64,000 bases of DNA from Bacteroidota bacterium (lineage in GTDB: Bacteria > Bacteroidota > Bacteroidia > B-17B0 > Aurantibacillaceae), in NCBI GenBank assembly GCA_016711805.1, contig JADJSH010000005.1, positions 124,001-188,000 of the forward strand. Reading direction: 5' to 3'. The notes below the pieces were generated by a model. That model worked only from the letters and a program-made list of their open reading frames with translations. It was not told the origin of the DNA and made no database searches. How positions within the stretch are numbered: position 1 is the first letter of the stretch; each line of letters begins with the position of its first letter. Both the position numbers and the translations under genes were made by a program. Shown one piece after another: positions 8,070 through 16,474 of the stretch.

Positions 8070-8693
8070 ATGGATCACTTTATATTAATATCTGCCGTTA
8101 GGCATTTAGGCTCTAGTAATAACGAGGGCATTGAAAATGAACTTCAAAATGTGATTGGGGTTATCAATAAAATTCACAAAAAAAACTTTATCACGTCGTT
8201 AGATTTAGTCCCACCTAACGAATTCCAAGGCATTACTAATAGTTTACAGGCAACCTTAGAAATGATTTTTGATATTGAAGAATGTATCATTGAAAACAAC
8301 CTCGATTTTAAATTAAAGCATGTCATTTATCACGATACTATTAAAAGTGTTCAAAGTAAATACACCGCCTATGAGCGTTTAGGCTTTAGTTTAATTGATG
8401 CTCGACAACGGTTAGAGTCTATCAAAAAAACAGATAGTCGCTTTTTAATAGCCACCAGCGATGAAAAAGCCAGTTTACATTTAAATAACCTCTTTTTGAT
8501 ATATGAAGATTACCTAGATTCTTGGAAAAAAGGGGATGTGGAGTATGTAAAAGCCTTTTTAAATCACATGAACTATAAAGAAGTGGCAGCATTATTTAAT
8601 ATTAATACCTCAAGCGGGTGGAGGAGAGAGAAAAGTTTGAAGATGAAACAGTATTACACTATTAAGGAGATGATTTTGTCGGCTATTGAATAA
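8070..8693 (+). CDS. SatD-like protein with C-terminal helix-turn-helix-like region
   Basis: A 207-residue soluble protein. The N-terminal hydrophobic strand (HFILISAVRHLGSSNN), a long helical middle with SLDLVPPNEFQGI and LQATLEMIFDIEECI, and a C-terminal NYKEVAALFNINTSSGWRR that looks like a helix-turn-helix resemble the SatD family (first described as an acid-tolerance gene), as I remember it. The first ATG after an in-frame stop at 8043 is used. The usual membrane-protein partner gene seen beside satD in Bacteroidota is absent. The assignment rests on pattern memory; it may be another regulator-like family. Confidence 0.5.
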   Translation: MDHFILISAVRHLGSSNNEGIENELQNVIGVINKIHKKNFITSLDLVPPNEFQGITNSLQATLEMIFDIEECIIENNLDFKLKHVIYHDTIKSVQSKYTAYERLGFSLIDARQRLESIKKTDSRFLIATSDEKASLHLNNLFLIYEDYLDSWKKGDVEYVKAFLNHMNYKEVAALFNINTSSGWRREKSLKMKQYYTIKEMILSAIE

Positions 8694-8706
8694 ACACGTA
8701 GATTTG

Positions 8707-8737
8707 CTCCTAGTCGGACTCGAACCTTAACTTTGAA
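8707..8737 (-). pseudogene. Remnant of a tRNA 3' end
   Basis: On the minus strand AAGGTTCGAGTCC is a perfect T-loop core, followed by GACTAGGAGCA, which has the size of a T-stem plus acceptor 3' strand. No matching 5' acceptor half or anticodon arm exists upstream, and the T stem does not close properly. It lies 20 nt beyond the tRNA-Asp terminator. It is either a decayed second tRNA or the footprint of an element that integrated at a tRNA. Confidence 0.45.
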
Positions 8738-8757
8738 TACAGAAACTAAATAAAACG

Positions 8758-8788
8758 AAAAACCCTGATAATTTCTTACCAGGGTTTT
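8758..8788 (-). terminator. Terminator after tRNA-Asp
   Basis: AAAACCCTG (8759-8767) pairs with CAGGGTTTT (8780-8788), with a T run on the minus strand side. It starts 2 nt after the tRNA 3' end. Confidence 0.8.
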
Positions 8789-8789
8789 G

Positions 8790-8863
8790 CGGTCCGGACG
8801 GGACTCGAACCCGCGACCTCCGCCGTGACAGGGCGGCATTCTAACCAGCTGAACTACCGGACC
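8790..8863 (-). tRNA. tRNA-Asp (anticodon GTC)
   Basis: A 74-nt cloverleaf with acceptor stem GGTCCGG/CCGGACC, D arm with AGCTGGTTAGA, anticodon stem CCGCC/GGCGG enclosing the loop CTGTCAC, T loop GGTTCGAGTCC and discriminator G. CCA is not encoded. A promoter lies at 8891-8920 and a terminator follows immediately. Confidence 0.96.
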
Positions 8864-8890
8864 AGCTCCCTTTCTTTCGATTTGGGATTG

Positions 8891-8920
8891 CAAATTTACA
8901 ACTATTTTATTTACTCACAA
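8891..8920 (-). promoter_or_regulatory. Promoter of tRNA-Asp
   Basis: On the minus strand TTG (8918-8920), a 19-nt spacer and TAAATTTG (8891-8898) match the Bacteroidota consensus exactly. The tRNA 5' end lies 27 nt downstream of the -7 element. Confidence 0.75.
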
Positions 8921-9081
8921 ATTTTTTTTTCAGAAATATCGAAAAATAAAATCTCTAAATCACAAATAGTTACAAAATACAACTATCCATATTAACAGAT
9001 TTAAACTTTTTACATACTTTTGCGTCCTACTTTGGCACGAGCATTGAATATCCTAGTGCTAAATAAAACAAACATAAAAAA

Positions 9082-9744
9082 ATGAAGAAATCAATCATAT
9101 TAATCGCCTCTCTTGTACTTTCTGTATTTAACTCATTTGCCCAAGATCAAGATCCAAAAGCTAAAACCATCTTAGATGATTTAAGTAAAGTAACTAAAGC
9201 TTACAAAACAATTACCTCTGATTTCGTTTATACCATTTTAAATAAAGAGAAAAAACAAACGGAGAAACAAACTTATAAAGTACAAGTAAAAGGTTCTAAG
9301 TTTAAATTAGATATTCCGGGTAATACCATTGTGTGTGATGGAAAAACGATTTGGGCTCACAATAAAGATGCAAACGAAGTAACTATTAAAAATTTTGATG
9401 GCACTAACGAAGACCAATTAAATCCATCTAAAATATTTACGATGTATGAAACAGGTTACAAATACAAATACGAAAAAGAAGAAAAAGTTGGAACTGCTGT
9501 TTGTCATGTGATTACATTGTATCCATCCGTAAAGCCAGAGAAAAAGAAATTTCATACAGTGAAAATTTTTGTTGACAAAACAAAAAAACAAGTAGCAAAA
9601 TTAGTGATGTTAATGAAAGACGGAAGCACACAGAGCTACGAAATAAAATTATTTAAACCAAATTTAGAGATTGCAGATAACGTTTTTGTATTTGATACCA
9701 AAGCATTTAAAGCAGATCAAATTACTGACGAAAGAGATTTATAA
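9082..9744 (+). CDS. LolA-like outer-membrane lipoprotein carrier
   Basis: A 220-residue periplasmic protein with a signal peptide (residues 1-20, SFA|QDQD). The mature part is an unclosed-barrel LolA-like fold: ITSDFVYTILNKEKKQTEKQTYKVQVKGSKFKLD, then CDGKTIWAHNKDANEVTIKN and DQLNPSKIFTMYETGYKY. LolA chaperones lipoproteins across the periplasm. In Bacteroidota lolA-like genes often follow ftsK; here ftsK is absent and the gene stands 6 nt upstream of aroE, probably in one transcript. A possible -7 element (TACTTTTG, 9015-9022) lies 60 nt before the ATG. Confidence 0.85.
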   Translation: MKKSIILIASLVLSVFNSFAQDQDPKAKTILDDLSKVTKAYKTITSDFVYTILNKEKKQTEKQTYKVQVKGSKFKLDIPGNTIVCDGKTIWAHNKDANEVTIKNFDGTNEDQLNPSKIFTMYETGYKYKYEKEEKVGTAVCHVITLYPSVKPEKKKFHTVKIFVDKTKKQVAKLVMLMKDGSTQSYEIKLFKPNLEIADNVFVFDTKAFKADQITDERDL

Positions 9745-9750
9745 GAGCCG

Positions 9751-10494
9751 ATGAATTTAGGGCTTATTGGCAAATCGCTTTCTCATTCGTTTTCAAAATC
9801 GTATTTAGAAGAAAAATTTATTAAAGAAAATAAATCTGATTTTCTGTACACGAATTTTGATTTAGAAAATTTAAATTCATTTCCTGAATTGGTTTTAAAA
9901 CACCGTCTATCAGGATTGAATGTTACTAAGCCTTACAAAGAATCTATCATTCCATTTTTAAATGAATTAGATGTTACTGCTAAAGAAATTGGCGCGGTTA
10001 ACTGCATTAAAATTACTTGGAAAAATGATACGCCCTATTTAAAAGGCTACAATACCGATTATTATGGTTTTGCACAAAGCATTAAGCCATTTTTAGAACC
10101 CATCCATCAAAAGGCTTTGATATTAGGAACTGGCGGCGCATCAAAAGCTATTGCGTATGCATTGAAAAATGTGGGCGTAGATTTTTATTACGTTACCACA
10201 GGAGAAAAAAAAGCAGCTAATTATTTCCATTACTCTGAGCTTAATGAATATGTATTGAATGCTTTTAAACTCATTGTGAATTGTACTCCTTTGGGCATGT
10301 ATCCTAAAACTGACGTTTGTCCTGAAATTCCTTTTCAGTATTTGACAGCGGAACATTTGTTATACGATTTAATTTATAACCCGGAAGAAACTTTGTTTTT
10401 ACAAAGAGGTAAAGCACAAGGAGCGGTAACAATTAATGGATTAAATATGTTGAAACTACAAGCAGATAAGGCTTGGGAGATTTGGCATTCTTAA
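9751..10494 (+). CDS. aroE: Shikimate dehydrogenase AroE
   Basis: A 247-residue NADPH-dependent enzyme that reduces 3-dehydroshikimate to shikimate. Visible elements are the shikimate-binding SLSHSFSKSYLEEKF (about 9-23), the catalytic lysine K63 in NVTKPYKES, the partner D103 in YNTDYYGF, the dinucleotide-binding GTGGASKA (about 126-133), NCTPLGM and the C-terminal GLNMLKLQADKAWEIW. It is slightly shorter than E. coli AroE, as is common in Bacteroidota. Its stop overlaps the true 3' end of the convergent SpoIIE-like gene by 4 bp. Confidence 0.95.
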   Translation: MNLGLIGKSLSHSFSKSYLEEKFIKENKSDFLYTNFDLENLNSFPELVLKHRLSGLNVTKPYKESIIPFLNELDVTAKEIGAVNCIKITWKNDTPYLKGYNTDYYGFAQSIKPFLEPIHQKALILGTGGASKAIAYALKNVGVDFYYVTTGEKKAANYFHYSELNEYVLNAFKLIVNCTPLGMYPKTDVCPEIPFQYLTAEHLLYDLIYNPEETLFLQRGKAQGAVTINGLNMLKLQADKAWEIWHS

Positions 10495-11721
10495 TTAAAC
10501 TTACAGGTCAACATCGCTATATCATCTATAAAAGGCATTTCAGCTTTAAACTCTTCTAGGTAATACATCATCGCCTTATTAATAAATTCGGAAGTAGAAT
10601 TTTTTGTTATTGATGAGAATCGTTTTTATTTCTTCAACAGATAAGGTATCATCATTTGTGTTAACTGTATCGGTTAATCCATCTGTGTAAGCAAATAATA
10701 AGGATTGAGGAGAAATTAATAAAGTCTCGTTTTCTAAAGCGGGTAGAGGATTACTTATTCCTAAAAGGGTACAACCTTTATCTAAAAAGATTGATTGATT
10801 ATTGTTGATTAATATAGGCGCGTTATGTCCTGCATTGATATAAGATAATTTACGCGTTCCAATATTATATTTTGCAATAAACAACGAAATAAATTTTTCT
10901 GTCTTAGCGTTATCACAAATCAGTTGATTGATATCAATCACAATCTCCGTTAAGTTTTGAGTGTATTTTAAAAGCACGCGCAAAGCAGCTTGTAAATTAC
11001 TCATCAATAAAGCAGCAGCTACTCCTTTGCCAGAAACATCAGCCAAACAAAACACAAACTCTACTGCATTAATCCAAATCACATCATAATAATCACCGCC
11101 CACTTGCTGATGCGGCAAGTATAAAGCGTTCATTTCTACTTCCTCAATATTTGGTAAGTTAGTTGGAAACAACATTTTTTGCATGCCTTGCGCTAACTCT
11201 AATTCCTTTTGTATGGTGGCTTTTTGAATAGATGTTTTGTATAATTTTTTATTTTCAATCGCCACAATCATTACATTCGTAAGTGTTTGAATAAAAGGTA
11301 AATGTTTAATGGCAGAACTCATTTCAATTTTCTTTTCATCCAAATCGCCTAATAATACAAAGGCTAAAGGGGTTTGTTTGTGATAGACTGGAATTACAAT
11401 TTCAAACTTCTGACTTAAATTTCCTTTAGAGTAGGAGATCGTTTCAATTTCTTGAATATCTAATAACTCAGGTTCAAATACTAAATGATTGTAATCTTTG
11501 TCAACGCCGTATTTTAAAATGCAAGTCCATTCTGTTGTAAAACTAAACAACACAAGCTTTCCCACTTTTAATCGGTTCTCTAAAATTTCCTGATAGATAT
11601 CTAGTAACTGCGCAGTAGTAACGTTGTTGTTAATAGCCTTTGTCATTTCTAACAAAGAGTTTAGTTTAACGTCTTTTACGGTGTTTGATTTACTTTGAAT
11701 ATTTAACTTTGGGTTTCTCAA
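10491..11721 (-). pseudogene. SpoIIE/PP2C-type serine phosphatase with GAF-like sensor, frameshifted near the C-terminus
   Basis: Residues 1-150 form an N-terminal GAF-like sensory region. A linker helix (EKELELAQGMQKMLFP) and a SpoIIE/PP2C phosphatase domain (from about 185) follow. Metal-site motifs are QVGGDYYDV, LADVSGKGVAAALLMS, NAGHNAP, TLLGI and FAYTDGLTD. The frame breaks at an A6 run (10600-10605 on the plus strand shows T6). Removing one base restores about 30 residues ending DDIAMLTCKFN, the usual family C-terminus, giving 409 residues in all. The unrepaired frame stops at 10579. Such phosphatases usually act on anti-sigma antagonists, but none is next to it. The only lesion is a single homopolymer base, so this may be a sequencing error rather than a dead gene. 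Confidence 0.85.
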
Positions 11722-11795
11722 GATACCACTAAAGATAAATGTTTTTTTTGAGATGGGAAGTTGATTTGTCTTTTAAAATAAAGGATTGGTATACC

Positions 11796-12110
11796 AAATA
11801 CAATACTTATTCACTGTATATAGAATAATGTAGGATTAATTTGGGCGTTGCCTTCGGCCTGGGCTGTCGCTACAATCTTTTGTTCGTACCTCACAAAAGG
11901 ATTTTCGCTTGCATCCCTAACGCGATAAACATACTTATCAAGTGTTATTGCGTGAGGGATAGAGGCATTGTTTGAGCTCTTTTTATTTGTCCTGCAAGGC
12001 AAATAAAAAAGCGAGTGCCGAAAGCCCGACCCGCAGGGACACGCACATAAAATATAAATATTATTGAATAAATAAGACCTACATTATTCCAATACAACAC
12101 TTACTTATTA
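11796..12110. repeat. Long imperfect palindromic repeat element (REP-like), no gene
   Basis: GAATAATGTAGG (11823-11834) and its exact complement CCTACATTATTC (12079-12090) bracket about 268 bp. Inside, ATCCCTAACGCGATAAACA (11913-11931) pairs with the arm at 11943-11960, and the outer arms (around 11842-11872 and 12011-12046) are GC-rich and imperfectly complementary. Outside the brackets AATACAATACTTATT (11797-11811) and AATACAACACTTACTTATT (12092-12110) resemble degenerate direct repeats. A 63-codon open frame inside (11811-12002) follows the palindrome and is probably spurious. I recall similar GGGCGTTGCC-type elements interspersed in Bacteroidota genomes, but copy number cannot be checked in this window. 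Confidence 0.65.
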
Positions 12111-13042
12111 ATCTTTATCGTAAAGCTTATGAATTAAAGAAGGTAATTGTTTTGTAGCAAATATTTCTCTTAATTTATGTTTGGCATCTCCCGCAGGTGT
12201 TCCAAAATAAACTTTACCAGCTGGTATGTTTTCGGCAACTCCACTTTGAGCTTGTACAATAGCTCCATCACCAATAGTAACATCGCTTGATACGCCTACT
12301 TGTCCCCACATAGTAACATTATTACCTATAGTACTACAACCAGCAATGGTATTACCAGATGCAAATAAACAATTTTCGCCAATCACTACATCGTGCGCTA
12401 AATGCACTTGGTTATCAATCACAGTTCCTTTACCAATGATGGTTGATGCCGTCACTCCTTTATCAAAAGTACAATTGGCGCCAATATGCACGTTATCATG
12501 AATAATTACATTTCCGCAAGATTGAAATTGTTCAAAATGTGTTTTACGATTTTTATAGTAAAATCCATCCGAACCAATAACAGAGCCAGCATGTATAATC
12601 ACATTATTGCCAATTTCGCAACGGTCATATATCACCACATTGGGATGAAGAATGCAATTATCGCCAATAATAACATGATTGCCAATATAGCAGCCTGGCA
12701 TGATGATCACATTTTTACCAATTTTAGCGGTATCGCTAATTGGTTTTAAAGAATATTCTTTTGGTTGAAAATGTTGTGTTAATTGATTGAAGGCCGTAAA
12801 GGTTCGTTATGTAAAATCAACGCTTTTCCTTCTGGACAATCAACTTCTTTATTAATGATAATTGTTGTAGCAGCTGAGTTTAAAGCTTTGGTATAATATT
12901 TTGGATGATCCACAAAAACCACATCGCCTTTTGTAACGCGATGTATTTCATTAAATCCAGTAATGATGTGATTATCGTTACCAATATATTTAGCGCTAAT
13001 AATTGCGGCAATATCTTTTAATGAAGTAGGGTTAATTTGCAT
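12108..13042 (-). pseudogene. lpxD: UDP-3-O-acylglucosamine N-acyltransferase LpxD, one frameshift
   Basis: LpxD adds the N-linked acyl chain in lipid A synthesis. The N-terminal domain (residues 1-90) is followed by a left-handed beta-helix of hexapeptide repeats (IGNHVIIGDNCILHPNVVI, IGSDGFYY, HLAHDVVIGENCLFAS). The catalytic histidine lies in the HLAHDV stretch. The C-terminus is helical. The frame breaks at a three-base T run (12798-12800, seen as AAA on the plus strand). Adding one T joins EP-FTAFNQLTQHFQPKEYS to KIGKNVIIMPG and restores a 311-residue protein. The ATG at 13042 is used rather than the one 9 nt upstream. The lesion is one homopolymer base in an essential gene, so a sequence error is likely. 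Confidence 0.88.
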
Positions 13043-13077
13043 AGTATACAAATGTAAAATAAGCTTTTAAAAAACAC

Positions 13078-13767
13078 TTATTCTTTAATGATTTTTTTAG
13101 TGCTGACCCTTCTTTTTCCGAAATCATAAAACTCTATAAAGTACATTCCTGATTGTAGTTCAGTTAGTTGAATGTAATCGGAGAAATTGTTTGACATTAA
13201 TTCTTTTCCCGTAATGTCTTTTATTTTATAGATTGAAATGGCACTTTTTTGATCACTATATACAGATATAAAATTGGTAGTTGGGTTTGGAGATAAAATC
13301 AGATTTCTGGAAAATGCATCTAAATCTCTAATGCCAACTTGATCTTTTTTTACATATACTGGTATAACAATCGAATCATTTGGAATAGTGCTATTAAGTG
13401 CCCTTGGCCAAATAACAACGGTGTTGCCATTGCCACCAACTTTAAACCCGGCTGGCACAATAATCGGCACTTGATAATAAGCTTCAATAGAGTCTAAGCC
13501 CCCATTTGCGGCTAAGTTTACAAACACAGAATCTATACGATAGAAAGTTGGAGGACCTCCATTCGCCGAATCAACCATGACATCAAAATATACTAAACCA
13601 GAAAAAGCATTGTTTCCAATGTTTTTTAGAGTAGCTGTCACATTTCGTATTTCGTTTAAATATACCGTGTCAAGTAAATTTGCCAAACGCGTAATATCTA
13701 ATTTAGCTTGTGCATTTACCTTTAAGATAAAAACAAGCATAAAACAAAAAGATAAAATATGTCTCAT
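13078..13767 (-). CDS. Secreted protein with T9SS type A sorting domain
   Basis: A 229-residue protein. A signal peptide (1-19, VNA|QAKL) precedes an Ig/CARDB-like region of about 130 residues that begins DITRLANLLDTVYLNEIRNVTATLKNIGNN and resembles domains for extracellular presentation. A C-terminal T9SS type A sorting domain follows (about 155-229: NLILSPNPTTNFISVYS, then LTELQSGMYFIEFYD, ending KKIIKE). The porU product of this window would be expected to cleave the sorting domain and attach or release the protein at the cell surface. No catalytic motif is visible; adhesion or scaffolding is the best guess. Confidence 0.75.
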   Translation of the reverse strand: MRHILSFCFMLVFILKVNAQAKLDITRLANLLDTVYLNEIRNVTATLKNIGNNAFSGLVYFDVMVDSANGGPPTFYRIDSVFVNLAANGGLDSIEAYYQVPIIVPAGFKVGGNGNTVVIWPRALNSTIPNDSIVIPVYVKKDQVGIRDLDAFSRNLILSPNPTTNFISVYSDQKSAISIYKIKDITGKELMSNNFSDYIQLTELQSGMYFIEFYDFGKRRVSTKKIIKE

Positions 13768-13852
13768 TTAGTGATGATTTATTTTTTAATAAATATACAT
13801 CATAGATTTGTGAAAAAATAATATATTTGATTAAAATCTTACTTGTTTAAAT

Positions 13853-15325
13853 ATGAATATTTTGCCAAATATTGTTGTAAGTCTTAATAAAGAAGAGATA
13901 AGAAACTTTAAATTATTCATTAATCGTACGAATTCAAATAAAAACAGGAAGGATGAGAATCTGTTTGATTTGATAAAAAATTCCTATCCTGATAAATATG
14001 ATGAGGATAAATTATTTAAAAAATTATATGGAGATGAAAACGATAAAAATTCGTTTTATAGATTAAAGAACAGATTACTAGAAGATATTGGTATTAGTTT
14101 ATCGCAGTTTTATTTTAATGAAACCGATTTGCATTATATTTTAAATCATTATTTATTATGTAAATCTTTTTCTTTAAAAAACGAATGGCAGAGTGCTAAA
14201 TTTTATATTACAAAAGCTGAAAAAAAAGCTGAGGCAATTGAGAACTACCAATTGTTGGATTTAATTTATAGCGAACTAATATCTTTGTCGCACGAAATCT
14301 TGGAAATTAATCCCGATTATTACATCAAGAAAAGGCATTTAAATCGTGCTAAATTAGCTGATATTCAAGAGTTAGATGATATTTTAGCAACTATTATTTA
14401 CAAAGTACGAATAACTCAAAATTTTTCGGGTCCAGATGCGCAAGTGTCAAATTTGTTAAAAAAATATACGGATAGCGAGGTTACAAAAAACAAGATTAAA
14501 ACGAATAAACAATTTAAGTTTAAATTATACGAAGCTTTGAGCCGTGTATTACTTTCTAAAAAAGATTATAAGGCTCTGGAGGAATATTTATTAAGCACTT
14601 TTGCTGATTTCACAAAACACAATTTGTTTAATAAAAACACTCATGATACTAATCTACAAATGTTGGCATATATTACGAATGCGTTGTTTATGAACGGAAA
14701 ATATGCCGAGTCGTTGAAATATGCAGATAAATTGCGATTGGAAATGTTGGAGTACGATAAGTTGCATTATGACAAATATGTGTTTTTTTACTACAATGCT
14801 TTAGTCAATAATTATTCTAAAACTGATCCAATCAAAGCTTTGGAACCTTTAAACGAAGCTAAAGAAAATAAAGCCATTACTAAGCACCCGTTTTATGTTG
14901 GTTACGTGTATTTGAATTTAGGAGTAACACATTATAATTTGCGAGAGTACAAGCCAGCCTTAAAAAGTTTTATAAAGCTCTATACGAATACACATTATAA
15001 TTTGTTAGACGAAACATTTAGATTTAATATTTCTATCGCCGAATTAATTATTAGGTATTTGTTAGATGACAAAGCTTATATTATTAATAGAATAGGCCAA
15101 GTGCAAAAAGAGTTCAAAAATGTAATTAAACAATCGTTATTTCAAAGAGATAGAGAATTTATTAAGCTCTTGTTAGTGATGGCAAATACCGAAACTAAGA
15201 TTATACCCATTAAATTAGAAAAAATGATGATTGATTTTAAAACGGCAGATCATAAAAAACAGGCCAACGAAATTTTAAATTACGATGAGTTTTTAGAATT
15301 GTGTTATCAAGAAAAAGGTAAATAA
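13853..15325 (+). CDS. All-helical TPR-like protein of unknown function
   Basis: A 490-residue protein without signal peptide or membrane segment, so probably cytoplasmic. It is strongly charged and helical. Segments such as EWQSAKFYITKAEKKAEAIENYQ, YKALEEYLLSTF, GKYAESLKYADKL and REYKPALKSFIKLY are spaced like tetratricopeptide repeats. I recognise no catalytic or DNA-binding motif. A TATATTTG element (13822-13829) lies just upstream of the ATG, but without a well-placed -33 box. Similar uncharacterised helical-repeat proteins are frequent in Bacteroidota; the role cannot be inferred from neighbours. Confidence 0.6.
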   Translation: MNILPNIVVSLNKEEIRNFKLFINRTNSNKNRKDENLFDLIKNSYPDKYDEDKLFKKLYGDENDKNSFYRLKNRLLEDIGISLSQFYFNETDLHYILNHYLLCKSFSLKNEWQSAKFYITKAEKKAEAIENYQLLDLIYSELISLSHEILEINPDYYIKKRHLNRAKLADIQELDDILATIIYKVRITQNFSGPDAQVSNLLKKYTDSEVTKNKIKTNKQFKFKLYEALSRVLLSKKDYKALEEYLLSTFADFTKHNLFNKNTHDTNLQMLAYITNALFMNGKYAESLKYADKLRLEMLEYDKLHYDKYVFFYYNALVNNYSKTDPIKALEPLNEAKENKAITKHPFYVGYVYLNLGVTHYNLREYKPALKSFIKLYTNTHYNLLDETFRFNISIAELIIRYLLDDKAYIINRIGQVQKEFKNVIKQSLFQRDREFIKLLLVMANTETKIIPIKLEKMMIDFKTADHKKQANEILNYDEFLELCYQEKGK

Positions 15326-15348
15326 ATTTCGAGGCTAAAAAGTGTGTA

Positions 15349-16311
15349 TTAATTCACTCTCAACTTTTGTCCTATTTTTAAATAGTAACGTTTATCAGTA
15401 TTATTTAAAACGCATAGTTCTTTCATAGATAAACCATAGCGTTTTGCAACTTCATACCATGTGTCGCCACGTTCAATTGTATGTAAAGTGGCATTACTTG
15501 GATAAGCGCAAATACCGTATCGAGATTTTTTGATAACAATAGAATCATTGTACGTTTTGTTTTCGATAAACGAAATAATGGAAGATGGATTTAGTGCTTG
15601 ACCTTTAAAACGGACTTCGAAATGTAAATGGGGGCCACTGCTTCTGCCTGTACTTCCACCTAAACCTATGAGTTGTCCGGCTAAAACCACCTGACCTGGT
15701 TTTACTTTTATTTTTGATAAGTGAGCGTAAACTGTCTCTAAGCCATTATAATGTCTTATAATTACTACGTTACCATAAGCACCTTTTACATGAGCTATGC
15801 GAACCATGCCGTCAAAAGCAGCAACTACGGCATCGCCTTTATGTAAATTAATATCAATGCCTTTATGCATTCGGCCATCTCTCCAGCCAAATTTAGAGTT
15901 GATTTGTCCGACGCGCGGATGAGCATAATTTCCTAAAGAATCACTTTCTATCTTTATAACTTGTGATTCCGGGAATTCTGTTTCAGGGGTAATGTGAAAA
16001 ACAGCACTTTCATCAAAATCATCATAAAAGTTGGTAGCAGGTACATTACTATATTTAACTATAGTTAAATTGGTTTCCTTTGAACTTAATATGCTGTTAT
16101 AGTAGCTAATGAGTTCTATTTCTCGTTCATCAATAGTTTGTAAGTCTAGCAACGAATCCACTAATTCAATCACCTGTAGTTTGGTAATAGTGATGTTGTT
16201 AGTAGACGCAGTAATCTTAAGACGCGTCGTGTCCTTGGTGGGTTCTCCATCTGCTAAAATGAGTTTAGGCAAAAGAAGGCCAATGAATAGAATATGAACA
16301 ATAAACTTCAA
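15349..16311 (-). CDS. M23 family metallopeptidase with C-terminal LysM domain
   Basis: A 320-residue secreted or periplasmic protein. A signal peptide (1-20) is followed by a variable region and then an M23 (LytM) peptidase domain (about 135-240). The zinc-binding residues lie in MHKGIDINL and the catalytic and metal residues in HLHFEVR. The C-terminal LysM domain (about 272-319: HTIERGDTWYEVAKRYGLSMKEL) binds peptidoglycan. It has the features of an active endopeptidase or an EnvC/NlpD-type amidase activator, because all the expected histidines and aspartate are present. The usual order in the family is LysM first; here LysM follows the peptidase. It is convergent with the helical-repeat gene. 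Confidence 0.9.
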   Translation of the reverse strand: MKFIVHILFIGLLLPKLILADGEPTKDTTRLKITASTNNITITKLQVIELVDSLLDLQTIDEREIELISYYNSILSSKETNLTIVKYSNVPATNFYDDFDESAVFHITPETEFPESQVIKIESDSLGNYAHPRVGQINSKFGWRDGRMHKGIDINLHKGDAVVAAFDGMVRIAHVKGAYGNVVIIRHYNGLETVYAHLSKIKVKPGQVVLAGQLIGLGGSTGRSSGPHLHFEVRFKGQALNPSSIISFIENKTYNDSIVIKKSRYGICAYPSNATLHTIERGDTWYEVAKRYGLSMKELCVLNNTDKRYYLKIGQKLRVN

Positions 16312-16474
16312 ATTGTTAATAAGTTGTACGAAAATAGTAAAATTATATTAAAAACAAATTTTTTGAGAAAAAATACAGAAAGCCCATATTTTCCTTGAAC
16401 ACCCTAAAATAATCGACTAAATAGTTTGTACTAACAAAAATTATGTGCTAATTTGTTTAATACAATACATTATA

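Noticed and set aside
8015..8101. 28-codon frame overlapping the SatD-like start
   Set aside because: It overlaps the longer gene in another frame and shows no conserved features.
8654..8893. 79-codon frame over the tRNA-Asp gene
   Set aside because: It reads through tRNA-Asp, its terminator and the tRNA fragment; it cannot be a protein gene.
11811..12002. 63-codon frame on the minus strand inside the palindromic element
   Set aside because: It follows the arms of the repeat, has no ribosome-binding context or recognisable domain, and looks like a by-product of the palindrome.
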